64,000 bases of DNA from Chaetoceros tenuissimus (lineage: Eukaryota > Bacillariophyta > Thalassiosirophyceae > Chaetocerotales > Chaetocerotaceae), in NCBI GenBank assembly GCA_021927905.1, contig BLLK01000020.1, positions 434,001 through 498,000 on the forward strand. Direction: 5' to 3'. The position numbers and the translations under genes are program-made. Shown here in pieces: positions 22,287-31,743 of the stretch. A model generated the notes under the pieces. That model did no database searches and was not told the origin of the DNA. It saw only the letters and a program-made list of their open reading frames with translations. Within the stretch, counting starts at the first letter, position 1, and the number at the start of each line of letters is the position of its first letter.

Positions 22287-23771
22287 ATGAATACTTCTAA
22301 GCTGATCCTATCGTTTGTAGGATTTTGTGTTTTCTACAGTTTCTTCTTATTGCTCTCGCAAAGATACATCTTGATCTATGACACATCTCAGCGCATAACA
22401 GACATTAGCACCAATGGACAGAACTACAATGATGATGGGAAATTAGATGAAAATGAAATTATAGAAAAGAATATTCAGAATAATCAAATATCCCACAAAC
22501 AAAGCCCCATAGCCTCTTCACATACGTTACCAAAATGGATACAAGACTACAAACAATGGCATCGAAAAATGAGACAAACATTTCCAGGCCAAGCAATTAT
22601 TACCGATCCAAATGCACCACCGGTACTCGTAAGAACTTGTCTAGGTCTCTGTGGAGGATTGCACGATAGATTAGGTCAACTTCCTTTAGATTTATACATT
22701 GCAAATCAAACTCAAAGAATATTACTCATTAAATGGATCAAACCTCAACCACTCGAAGAATTTCTCATTCCACCAAAAGATGGTATAGATTGGACATTTC
22801 CTACAGGGATTGAAGGATGGGGGACTAATTGTCATACTTTAAATTTATGTGCAAAGCAAGTCAGAGCTCATCCCAGTCTCAATAATAACAATGCCGATAA
22901 TCGACGAGATTATGATTATGAAAAAGAATTAGATGCCAATATTGAAATGTTAAATCATGGATCATTCAAAGATGCAAAGGCTGTGACATTTCAACTATTG
23001 GGTCATTTAGAAGAAGATACTTTGGAAAAGAAATTGAAGCAATTGGGAGAAGTGGATATGATTCATAGTACACAAACCTTTGGGGCTATTTACAAAATGT
23101 TTTTTCAACCCCATCCCAATGTTCAAAAAGAGATTGATGAAGTGAATCGTCAATATGGACTTGTTCCGAATCAATATACCATGGTTCATTGTAGAGTTCG
23201 TCATCCAAAGGCATATCCTATGGGTATGACGTTTGACGGTGCATACATTTCGAATGCTGATAAGATAGGTTTACCATTTGTAGGAATGTTCAAGGATAAA
23301 GCTGTGGAAACTGCAACTCGGGCAATTCAATGTGCTGCGACTATAACTGAGAAAGCTGATGAGAAGTTGTATTTTATGGCGGATGAAAGCAATTTAGTAA
23401 AGTACATTACTCGAAACTTGACAGATGCAACTTTTGTGAATAGCCATCCAGAATGGTTTGCAGATCCAACCAGTGCAAATTTCACAGCGAAACAAGTAGT
23501 AACTGTTCATAGAGTAGTTGCAAGAGATCAAGATATAAAAAACGCCCATATTGACAAGAACAAAGGTCGACCTCCTGAAGAATATTATGGTACTTTTGTC
23601 GATCTTTACTTGGGAATAAATGCCAAGTGTGTAGCTTTTGGTATTGGAAACTATGCATTGTTTGCAACCAAGATTAGCGGTACTAAATGCAAAATACGGT
23701 ATGCTAAAGAGTTGTGGGGTTTACAAGAAACTTTGCATAAAGAGACGACGGAAGAATGTAAATTACCATAG
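22287..23771 (+). CDS. Type II membrane glycosyltransferase-like protein (O-fucosyltransferase-like)
   Basis: The first ATG in frame is 22287; it is followed at once by a signal anchor (LILSFVGFCVFYSFFLLL), typical of Golgi glycosyltransferases. The luminal part, from about residue 110, has RTCLGLCGGLHDRLGQLPLD, resembling the nucleotide-sugar-binding start of GT23/O-fucosyltransferase-like folds, and ends with TFVDLYLG...CVAFGIGNYALFATKISG, resembling their C-terminal motif. Length about 494 aa. The donor and acceptor cannot be read from sequence. Intronless. It converges on BUD31 with only about 45 bp between. Confidence 0.5.
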   Translation: MNTSKLILSFVGFCVFYSFFLLLSQRYILIYDTSQRITDISTNGQNYNDDGKLDENEIIEKNIQNNQISHKQSPIASSHTLPKWIQDYKQWHRKMRQTFPGQAIITDPNAPPVLVRTCLGLCGGLHDRLGQLPLDLYIANQTQRILLIKWIKPQPLEEFLIPPKDGIDWTFPTGIEGWGTNCHTLNLCAKQVRAHPSLNNNNADNRRDYDYEKELDANIEMLNHGSFKDAKAVTFQLLGHLEEDTLEKKLKQLGEVDMIHSTQTFGAIYKMFFQPHPNVQKEIDEVNRQYGLVPNQYTMVHCRVRHPKAYPMGMTFDGAYISNADKIGLPFVGMFKDKAVETATRAIQCAATITEKADEKLYFMADESNLVKYITRNLTDATFVNSHPEWFADPTSANFTAKQVVTVHRVVARDQDIKNAHIDKNKGRPPEEYYGTFVDLYLGINAKCVAFGIGNYALFATKISGTKCKIRYAKELWGLQETLHKETTEECKLP

Positions 23772-23816
23772 AGAGACATTATCATTATCTAGTAGCAATA
23801 GTGTGTAAAATCTATT

Positions 23817-24653
23817 TTACGAAGCTCTTGCCTTCTTGGAAGGTCTTTCATCCTCGTCATCTGTTTCGCTTTCACCATCCCCTTCTGCTATTGCTTCACT
23901 TTCTGTTTGAAGTTTGGTACTCACTGCCCATGGCGATGGACCGTAATCGTCTTCATCATCGGTATCATCTTCATCGTCTGTCTCACTTTCACCGTCCCCT
24001 TCATCTTCCTTACTTTTTGCCGCAGCAGCAGCAGCAGCTTCCATTTCTTGCAATGCCTGCTGTTTCAATTCTTCTTGCCGTTCCTCTTCCATTTCCTTCA
24101 ATCTTTGAGCTTCCCTTTTTGCAGCGATAGCTTCCATTCGTCTCTCTCTCGCAATCTGAACCGCAGCAAGATTCTGTCCATATTTATTCCCAAAAATATT
24201 TCTAGGCCCTGCATCTTTCCCCGAGGCACATCCCAGACATCCAGTAGTAGGATCCTGTGCAGTCTTTGCATTCTCACCACGATCTTTGATAGGAACTCTA
24301 CATATAGAAGTAGTCCCAAATTTATAATTGGCAGGGTTAATCACATACGTCGAACATAAACGTTCATAACCTGGTTTCTTCCATTTCGCAATCAAGCCCG
24401 CATCTGCAATTTTATTCTTGAGACAATAATCGTAGACCTTTTTCGATATTCTTTTGTAAGTGTAGTACATATCGTATACATATCGTGTTCGTTGCCAATT
24501 GATTTGATGCACTGGCCATATGGATTCTGTGTTGCGTTTGTTGACGTTGCTTTCTTTGACCTTGTCTCGTAACTCGTTTTCTAGAGCTTCAATGATTGGC
24601 TCGATGACGTCGTAGCCTGGTGGAGGCGGTTTATTAGATCTTCTAGGAGGCAT
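23817..24653 (-). CDS. BUD31: BUD31/G10 spliceosomal protein with long acidic C-terminal tail
   Basis: ATG at 24653, 278 aa. Residues 1-140 align with BUD31: PPPPGYDVIEPIIEALE, ESIWPVHQINWQRTRYVYD, YCLKNKIADAGLIAKWKKPGY, then CRVP. BUD31 is a small core component of the activated spliceosome and acts at the nineteen-complex interface. Family members are normally about 145-160 aa and end in cysteine clusters that bind zinc. Here the cysteine set in that region is reduced to one at ERLC, one at SIC and two at GCLGC. The protein then extends about 130 residues as an Arg/Glu coiled coil, an Ala run and acidic repeats (GESETDDEDD). The extension and missing cysteines are unusual; the fold assignment is firm. 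Confidence 0.8.
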   Translation of the reverse strand: MPPRRSNKPPPPGYDVIEPIIEALENELRDKVKESNVNKRNTESIWPVHQINWQRTRYVYDMYYTYKRISKKVYDYCLKNKIADAGLIAKWKKPGYERLCSTYVINPANYKFGTTSICRVPIKDRGENAKTAQDPTTGCLGCASGKDAGPRNIFGNKYGQNLAAVQIARERRMEAIAAKREAQRLKEMEEERQEELKQQALQEMEAAAAAAAKSKEDEGDGESETDDEDDTDDEDDYGPSPWAVSTKLQTESEAIAEGDGESETDDEDERPSKKARAS

Positions 24654-25270
24654 GGTCTTGATCTTTAGGTAATGAATTGGTGCAGTTTAATTATGCAATC
24701 GCATACCATAGTAGTCTAATTGAAAAAGCAGAAAGCGTCTTCTCCTCTTGGTGGTTCTAAGTAGCTATTCATTAGTGAAAGATGGCTATCGAATTCCTTC
24801 AAATTGTTCTCACTTCTTTTTTCATTCCTTTTTCTTCATTTGTTTATTTCTTTTTGGATAATGCTTTAGTTACAAAAGAAAGAAGATGCACATAATTTAT
24901 AATATATTTGTTGTAAGCTTGGAACTGGACTCATGTATACTCGTAGTTTGAAGTTGCAGTTGTAGAGTTAGTGAGCAGAAAATCAGTTCTTTGCACACTG
25001 CAAGATGTCTGCCTTCATTCCTCCTTATGTTTCAAAAACTAATATTCAAACTGAACATGATAAAATAAACAAGGGATTCAAAATAATCAAGCGTCTTATT
25101 GGCGGTTATGTATAAATTGACTATTTTAAATAGTAGACATTGCCAAACTCATGTAAAAAGCTACAACTTTTTCCATCATATTGACTTTTTGAAAGGGCTT
25201 TGACGAATGTAAAAAGAAGTAATCTACATCCTCAGGTTCTAAAACTAATTTTCTAAAGATGCAAAGAGAT
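24654..25270. other. Intergenic, no gene seen
   Basis: AT-rich 617-bp spacer holding the BUD31 5' flank and the FCP 3' flank. No RNA gene or repeat recognised. Confidence 0.3.
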
Positions 25271-26168
25271 TTAGAAGAATCCCTCTCCGTCGCTGAATGG
25301 GTTGAAGTGTCCAGCAGCGTACTGTTCGTACATGGTCTGTCCGGTAAGCTTCTCAGCAACCATGTTACCCATAATTCCCATCATAGCTGCACGTCCGTTG
25401 TTGATCTCAGCATTAAGCTTACGTGCCTTCTGCTCTGGGTCAAGGATGTCGTTTCCGAAGTAACCTACACCGTAGTCTCCATCGTATTGGGAAGCTGGAA
25501 GCCAAGCAAGCTCAACGAATCCAAGGAAAGCGATGATCTGTGCAAGTCCTGCAGTTGGTACAGAGAAAAGTCCGTCAATTCCGGTTGGGATATCGGAGAA
25601 CTTAAGGTTGTTAGATGGGGAGATGTATCCGTCGAATACGATGTGGTTGTTGTGTACGATGGTTCCTACAACAGCTGCCATAGCAACACGTCCGTGCTTA
25701 CGCTCAACAGCACGACGACGCTCGAAAGCCTCTGGCTCAGTCTCAAGCCATCCAAGAGGATCGAAAACTCCAAGTGGCTCAGTTGCTCCAAGCTCGATCT
25801 CGGAAACCTGAAGAGAGGTGGTTGCCTGTAGATAAAAGAATATGAGACGATGATGTCAGAAAAACAATTCGATCAAGAAAAAAGAAAGACAGGAAGGAGC
25901 CAATGATGTGTTGATATTCATGTGCTGTTGCTCTTTTAGATATTCTCTGTACTTTATTTTCACTTCTCTTGTTGTCTTTTTTCCTATTTTGCAAATCTGG
26001 CCTTTTCTCATTCTCAACACATTGTCTGATATCCAACACATCGAATCGACCATTGGCTCCTTCTTCTTTCAAGTCATCTTTGCAGTTTCTTCAACTTACG
26101 CGGCTTGCTGGGGAGGTGGTGAACGCAGCAGCGGAAGTAGCGAGGAGGGCAGCGATAGCGAGCTTCAT
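25271..26168 (-). CDS. Fucoxanthin chlorophyll a/c light-harvesting protein
   Basis: Two phase-0 exons: 26168-26100 (23 codons) and 25825-25271, giving 207 aa. Exon 1 alone encodes the leader MKLAIAALLATSAAAFTTSPAS, a signal peptide plus AAAF plastid motif; a 274-nt intron separates it from the mature protein. The mature chain has the LHC helices: ERKHGRVAMAAVVG (helix 1, Glu/Arg ion pair and chlorophyll ligand) and AEINNGRAAMMGIMG (helix 3), with FDPLGWLE upstream. It ends in HFNPFSDGEGFF. It binds chlorophyll a/c and fucoxanthin in thylakoids. Codon use is strongly biased to C-ending codons, unlike neighbours, as expected for high expression. Lhcf rather than Lhcx seems likely. Confidence 0.93.
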
Positions 26169-26539
26169 ATTGGAAATTATTTAGGTGTTGGTAATGTGTA
26201 GTTAGTTGATGGAGGGTTGATGATGATGATCTTGCTGTTGTTTCTTTACTACTTCCGGCGGAGCACGTAGGTAAGTTGAACCAAAGATCGACAAATCTTT
26301 CGTTTCATGCATCCCTTTATGGTTGGGAGATTAGTAACGGCTGGTAACTGTAGGTACTATCTTCATGTTTTCGAGGCAATTTTTAGACAGTTTTTTTTCT
26401 TTATTTCTTTTCTATGTAGTAGGTCTCTCTAATTATCAAAGTAACATTGAATTTCTATGTAAGTATAGGTATAATATAATATTCACTTTAGTGCACTAAT
26501 AAATTCATTCCATAAGTAAAAACATCTACCTTACAAACT
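26169..26539. promoter_or_regulatory. Upstream region of the FCP gene
   Basis: A 371-bp spacer holding the FCP promoter and the 3' flank of the next gene. A T-rich segment lies at 26390-26415. No defined light-response element could be assigned. Confidence 0.3.
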
Positions 26540-28651
26540 TTACTTCTTAGACATGGCCACAATCTTTAGTGTATGAAAACAGTCATACCATTTGTCTTCG
26601 TATTTATCATAAAGCTGCAAATTAGGAATTGCTAATGGTCCTTCGCGTAATGGAACAAATCGTAATTCTGCCTCTGTAGCAAGCTGACCTTTGACTTCTC
26701 CTAAAAGTAAAATGGCATCTACCGCTAGTAAATCATGATCGCGTGCATACCGTATTGTACCATCATCTTCTCCAACAAGTCCATAACATCCAAATGTATA
26801 TCCATTGACAAGAGATACTACTGGATTATTAACTTCATTCTCAATGTTTGTATTTTGAGTTTCTTTGGAATTGCCAGCACTTGCACCAGACATGTCCAAT
26901 GTACTCGCACCTGTCTTCATATTACCACCTACATAGGAAATTCCTTCATGAACACCACCCTTTTGTTGAAATTCACTATCTTGATGTTTGACACTTTCTG
27001 TTTTAGCCATCATGAGCATAAGATCTTTTGGTTTCGTACTTAGATTCAAAATCTTGAGACTGACAACTACCTGAGCACCGACATTGCAAACAGATTCATT
27101 GATAGAAAGTGAAACACGAAACGCATCAGTAGATCCAACTGCTATAGGAGCAGTAGTCCATCTTGTATCTGTAGTGACCATGACAGTACTTGAACTTTTA
27201 CCGTGTTTGGTACGGAATGTATCATAGGAGTGAGAATGAGGTACTTGTTCCTCCTCGTTTGGTTCCATCTCACCCACTGCTGCTCGAATACAAATTGGAG
27301 AAACGAATACCCGCTCCGTCATAATTTCATTTGCATTGATTTGTAAAACAGTTGCAACTGCCTCATGTGGTTTCAATATCAATGGTAAAGCGGGCGCTGT
27401 ACCAGATGCATATCCCCATCTTACACTTTTGGTCATGTTGATGACTGCATCTTCTCCTCCGAGCATGGCTTTGGTACTATTTACTGTTGCTTCACTGACA
27501 CCACTACTGAAATGAGTTTTGGTACTTGATTCAATGTATAGACGAGAATGTCCCGGATGAAGTGCAATGTTTGTAATAGTAACATTTTCATTATGGACAT
27601 TGGAATGATAAATCACAAGTGAAACCAAAGTAACTCCAGTATTGGACGATGCGGAACTAATTTCTCGTACAGAAACTAGAAAAGCAGGCAATATAGATAG
27701 ATTCAATTTCGGACCGGATACATTAGGACTTGGAAGTGAGTATGTCCTTGACTTTGAAAAGTATGATTTGTTCGGCTTGTCCAACCCAAAAGGATCTTGT
27801 GGAGATATAGCTTCCATCCCCATATCTAGTGCTTGAAGTCCAAGTTGCAAATCAACATCATCATCTATATAATCAGTCTTTTTTTCTTCCAAATGTCTTG
27901 GTGAACTCTGTCGAGAAGATATTCCAACCACATTTTCATCTTCATCATCTTTCAAACTCAAAATAGCTTTAATTTCCAACTGTGTTCTAGCAATATTCTT
28001 TTCCGACCGTTCCCGTAATTCCGTCTCAAGTCTAGTAGAATCTAAATCACTATTGACATCGGAATCACTTTGTTTCAAGGAACAACACCGTACTCCAATT
28101 TCCAAATCAAAGCGAATCCCAATCTGATCCACAGCGTCAATCAAGGCAGTGGATATAATTTTCACCCCTTCAATTACCGTATCATCTCCCTGATCCTCAT
28201 CTTCAGCATCATTGTCTAAACAAAGACATTGAAATTTAATCTCCATTTTCCCCAAATTTTCCTGTTCATCACCGTGAGTTTCACCAATCATGTCTAATTC
28301 TGCCCCCCATAAATCACTCTCATTCGACTCCATGGATACATTTGCATCAATAGTTTCTTTCGCTTCTTCTTGTTTCAATGGAGGAGGTTGTATAGCACCG
28401 CTTTTGAGTACTTTGGTTCGTTCAAATTGATTTTCAAATGTAATTAATAAAGGTACGGCTACCTTTGATCTTCGAGAGGTTTCATCGAGGAAATAGGATG
28501 ATGTCGAGAATAATTGCGAATCTTGTGATATTTTGAGGATCGATGAGGTTGGCCGTTGTAGATTCTCGTCTGTCACTGGTGTTTCAATGATGGAGAGAGA
28601 TGCCGAAGTGAAGATATCTTGAACTGATTTCTTGATGAAAGAGGAAGCCAT
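26540..28651 (-). CDS. Conserved protein with Ig-like C-terminal domains, possible TRAPP/trafficking subunit
   Basis: ATG at 28651, 703 aa, no intron evident. The N-terminal half is acidic and variable, with Asp/Glu/Ser-rich disorder at about 100-300. The C-terminal half has beta-sandwich repeats with a conserved end: LLAVDAILLLGEVKGQL...ELRFVPLREGPLAIPNLQLYD..EDKWYDC. That pattern (a defined level of charged Leu-Arg-Glu-Gly before PNL.L.D) resembles C-terminal domains of TRAPP II-type subunits, but I cannot name the member. A role in vesicle tethering is inferred at low confidence; the gene itself is well supported by its long open frame. Confidence 0.55.
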   Translation of the reverse strand: MASSFIKKSVQDIFTSASLSIIETPVTDENLQRPTSSILKISQDSQLFSTSSYFLDETSRRSKVAVPLLITFENQFERTKVLKSGAIQPPPLKQEEAKETIDANVSMESNESDLWGAELDMIGETHGDEQENLGKMEIKFQCLCLDNDAEDEDQGDDTVIEGVKIISTALIDAVDQIGIRFDLEIGVRCCSLKQSDSDVNSDLDSTRLETELRERSEKNIARTQLEIKAILSLKDDEDENVVGISSRQSSPRHLEEKKTDYIDDDVDLQLGLQALDMGMEAISPQDPFGLDKPNKSYFSKSRTYSLPSPNVSGPKLNLSILPAFLVSVREISSASSNTGVTLVSLVIYHSNVHNENVTITNIALHPGHSRLYIESSTKTHFSSGVSEATVNSTKAMLGGEDAVINMTKSVRWGYASGTAPALPLILKPHEAVATVLQINANEIMTERVFVSPICIRAAVGEMEPNEEEQVPHSHSYDTFRTKHGKSSSTVMVTTDTRWTTAPIAVGSTDAFRVSLSINESVCNVGAQVVVSLKILNLSTKPKDLMLMMAKTESVKHQDSEFQQKGGVHEGISYVGGNMKTGASTLDMSGASAGNSKETQNTNIENEVNNPVVSLVNGYTFGCYGLVGEDDGTIRYARDHDLLAVDAILLLGEVKGQLATEAELRFVPLREGPLAIPNLQLYDKYEDKWYDCFHTLKIVAMSKK

Positions 28652-29194
28652 CTTTCACAAAAGATATGATAGCTATGACTGGTTATGTATTGGATGACTT
28701 GTCGTTCCTTTTGCTTTTCCTTTCTCTTCCCCCGATAATAAATTTTGAATTGGACTCTTCTTTTTTTCAGATACAGCAGAAGTTGAATTGTCTATCTTTA
28801 TTCAGTATATGAATTGCCTTTTTCACACTAGCTATTGCGCTATTGCTTTACGGTAGGTATCATGTCATCATTCCTCATCTGGAGTTTTTTTATAGTTCCA
28901 ATCTTGTCGTCGGGAGGGGATCGGGTCCTACTCAAAAATAGCTACTTTAGCTACTGTCAAGTTTCAAGTTGCTTTCCCTGAACAGATCACCAACAGATGA
29001 TACCATGACATTTTCCGTACCGGGGGCTTAAGTAAATTGATTTGAGTTGAAGCGAGAATTCTTGTTGAAAAAATCTTTGCGTAAAGGCCCACAGTCCAGT
29101 TAAAAAGATATGGTGCTCTTAGTCCCTTTTTCTTTCAAAAACCACAATAAAAGCTTCCAGATAATCAAGGCTGTAACTTCTTCCACTCCTCAAC
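28652..29194. other. Divergent intergenic region
   Basis: 543-bp spacer between outward-facing genes. AT-rich; nothing recognised. Confidence 0.3.
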
Positions 29195-30267
29195 ATGAAC
29201 CTCAGAACCTCCATTCTCCTTCTATTCCTTGCAGGAGTAAAAAATACTAGTGCAACCAACATGCTTGGTTTCGATATCTTTGGAGACTCTTCCAAGTTCG
29301 ACCCATCCGATTCAATCACTGTAGACCCAGATACTTGTGAATACCACGCTGAAGTCCACATCAACTTTGGTGCTGCTGATCCTCCTTTCCCATCAGGACC
29401 TGACGACTGCACTATGGAATCAACAGCATGCAATGGTCAATCCTGTTTGTACGAAATTCGCAATGCGTACAAGTTGTCAAAGGCTTTCAGGAAGTATACC
29501 GGTTTCAATCATGTCGGTTTAGATTGGAGTCCGTGTGGTCATCCACCTCTTGATGTAAGTAATAGTTGACGATAGAAGAAGTCTTCGGTTCTTACACCTA
29601 TGCAGCCTAACATAATATGTTTTGACACCGCAACAAAGAAATTTGGAAAGCCTCATTGGAATATGCATATTTTTCGTGTTTCTCCAAAAGCACGTGAGGA
29701 GGTATATTGCGAGGATATGCTCAACCCTTTCATTTGTGATTTCATGGAAGAACAGCCTAATATCGAGGGAAGAAAGTTTTTCGTTCATGGAACAGATAAA
29801 GATGGTAACCTTGCCAATGTACCCGCGAGCTTTTCAGCTGCACTTGATACAGCTGTGCCAGGAGAAGGTGTTCATGCTTGGGATATTGAGGGTACTGTAG
29901 ATGTATCAGCTTGGCTTGAACCTGTCTTGATTGAGGGACTATATGATGGTATGGATTTACTTCTTTATTTCGTTTGAAGGAAAAAGAAAAAATTGAACTC
30001 ACATTTTTTCATCTATCGTTTGTAGGAAGAATTCAATTCTGGGAACCAATGTTTCCTGTTGAGTTTGTAACTGGTGATAGCGAGAAGTTTTATGAATCTA
30101 ATGAAACATATGTATCCAAGACTATCGTCTCTCTTCCATCTTATTGGTCCATGACATACAATCCAGATACAGGAGTCACAACATTGGTAATCGAGGGAAA
30201 GGCCCAGATTTGCCCAAAGAATTCAAAGGGTGGTAAATCAGGCAAGTCATCAAGAATTAGAAAGTAG
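29195..30267 (+). CDS. Secreted protein, intact paralogue of the disrupted gene downstream (DUF5602-like)
   Basis: Three exons: 29195-29554, 29606-29948 and 30026-30267, 314 aa, phases 0 and 1. The signal peptide is MNLRTSILLLFLAGVKNTSA. Conserved features include HINFGAADPPFPSGPDDC, GFNHVGLDWSPCGHPP, KPHWNMHIFRVSP, and Cys pairs around EEVYCEDMLNPFIC. The combination of HVGLDWSPCGHPP and an HWNMH motif recalls DUF5602/TTHB210-like domains, in which His residues may bind metal; this match is from memory and moderate. The C-terminus is lysine-rich. Exon 1 is nearly identical to that of the neighbour at 30828, while exons 2-3 are much more diverged. Confidence 0.75.
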
Positions 30268-30827
30268 ACTTGGCTGGCTGTTGGAAGAAAGTAGAGTCGT
30301 TAAGCTCTTGCACTTCACTACCAGTAAAGCATGTTGCTATCTCAAAGACAACAACGGAAGAGGACAATAAGAATTGAATAAGCAAAACTATGAGTACAAG
30401 AATATACATGAAAGATCTAGACATTAAGGATAATTATATGAAATAGTCCATTCTCGTCTCTTGCTCCATTGTTACATCGAATTTATGTCTGATTTGTATT
30501 TATATTGATTATTAAGCATGGCTTCCTTTTGTGGGTTAGTGAATGCATTAGACATTATCTTCAAAGAAGATATGGGATCTTCTAAGTTAGACTTGGTATC
30601 TTAAACTTTCTGACTTTTTGAAGCAGGTGTCGGAAACAGATGTCGCGCGGACATTTCTCGGACAATAGGGCTAAAAAGTAAAAAAGAATCTTTACTTGAC
30701 ATGAAGCGAATTCGAGAATAGAAGAATACAAAGAGATACAGTAAAATCTTTCGTGCTTTCAGTAAAAAATCATCTTCTCCTTTTCAGCCCACATTCAAAA
30801 GTAGAACTCCAAATTCTACTTCTCAAC
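30268..30827. other. Spacer between the tandem paralogues
   Basis: 560 bp, AT-rich. It should hold the 3' UTR of the first copy and the promoter of the second. No other feature. Confidence 0.3.
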
Positions 30828-31279
30828 ATGAAACTTACTCCGCTTCTACTTACCATCACAGCAGTCAAAACAGCTGCAGACAACATGCTTGGCTTCGATA
30901 TCTATGGAGACTCTTCCAAGTTCGACCCATCCGATTCAATCACTGTAGACCCAGATACTTGCGAATATCACGCTGAAGTCCACATCAACTTTGGTGCTGC
31001 TAATCCTCCTTTCCCATCAGGACCTGACGACTGTAGTCCATTCAAGGATGCATGCAATGGTCAATCCTGTTTGTTTGAAGTTCGCAATATGTACAAGTTG
31101 TCAAAGGCTTTCAAGAAGTATACCGGTTTCAATCATGTTGGACTGGATTGGAGTCCGTGTGGCCATCCACCTCTTGATGTAAGTTGAATCAGTAGTAGTA
31201 TAGTTTGACCTCAATCCAAAATGAATATGATGATGTTAACAATTTATTGAATTTCAAAGAAATTTGGAAAATCTCATTG

Positions 31280-31323
31280 CATCCAAAGTGGGTCCAGCGC
31301 CAAGTGTACCCTGGAGCGCCATT
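31280..31323 (+). repeat. Left terminal inverted repeat of the transposon
   Basis: Pairs with 35567-35610. The core GGTCCAGCGCCAAGTGTACC is identical at both ends; mismatches lie mostly at positions 9-11 and after the core. Confidence 0.88.
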
Positions 31324-31561
31324 ATTTACTTAACGTTCCAGCGCCATTCTAGTGTTTTTAGCTTAGTTGGTTAATATCCCTAGGTAGGAGTTTTGTACCA
31401 GCAGCGCCATCAAAATAACCAGCTCCATTTTTATGGCGCTGAGCTTTTGCACATAATGGCGCTGGAACCTACATATTTCACACGATTCAACCAAATTAGC
31501 TTTTGAGAGAAAACACTCTCCGACACGATTGGAAGCTATATTAGTGCGATTGGAAGCTATC

Positions 31562-31712
31562 TTAGTACTTACCAAACGTCTACAAAAACCGATATTCGCT
31601 CATCACATTTCTAAATGTACCATTCCAAATTGCCATGTTAGTACTTATTTAACCTCTACAAAAACCGATATTCGCTCATCACATTTCTAAATGTACCATT
31701 CCAAATTTGAAT
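31562..31712. repeat. Direct repeat inside the transposon left end
   Basis: Two units of about 65-70 bp (about 31562-31630 and 31641-31712) share tagtacttA, ctacaaaaaccgatattcg and tctaaatgtaccattccaa. It lies between the left end and the stop codon of the 512-aa gene. Confidence 0.8.
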
Positions 31713-31743
31713 CTTATTACTAGTCGTTTATTTATTACTACGA

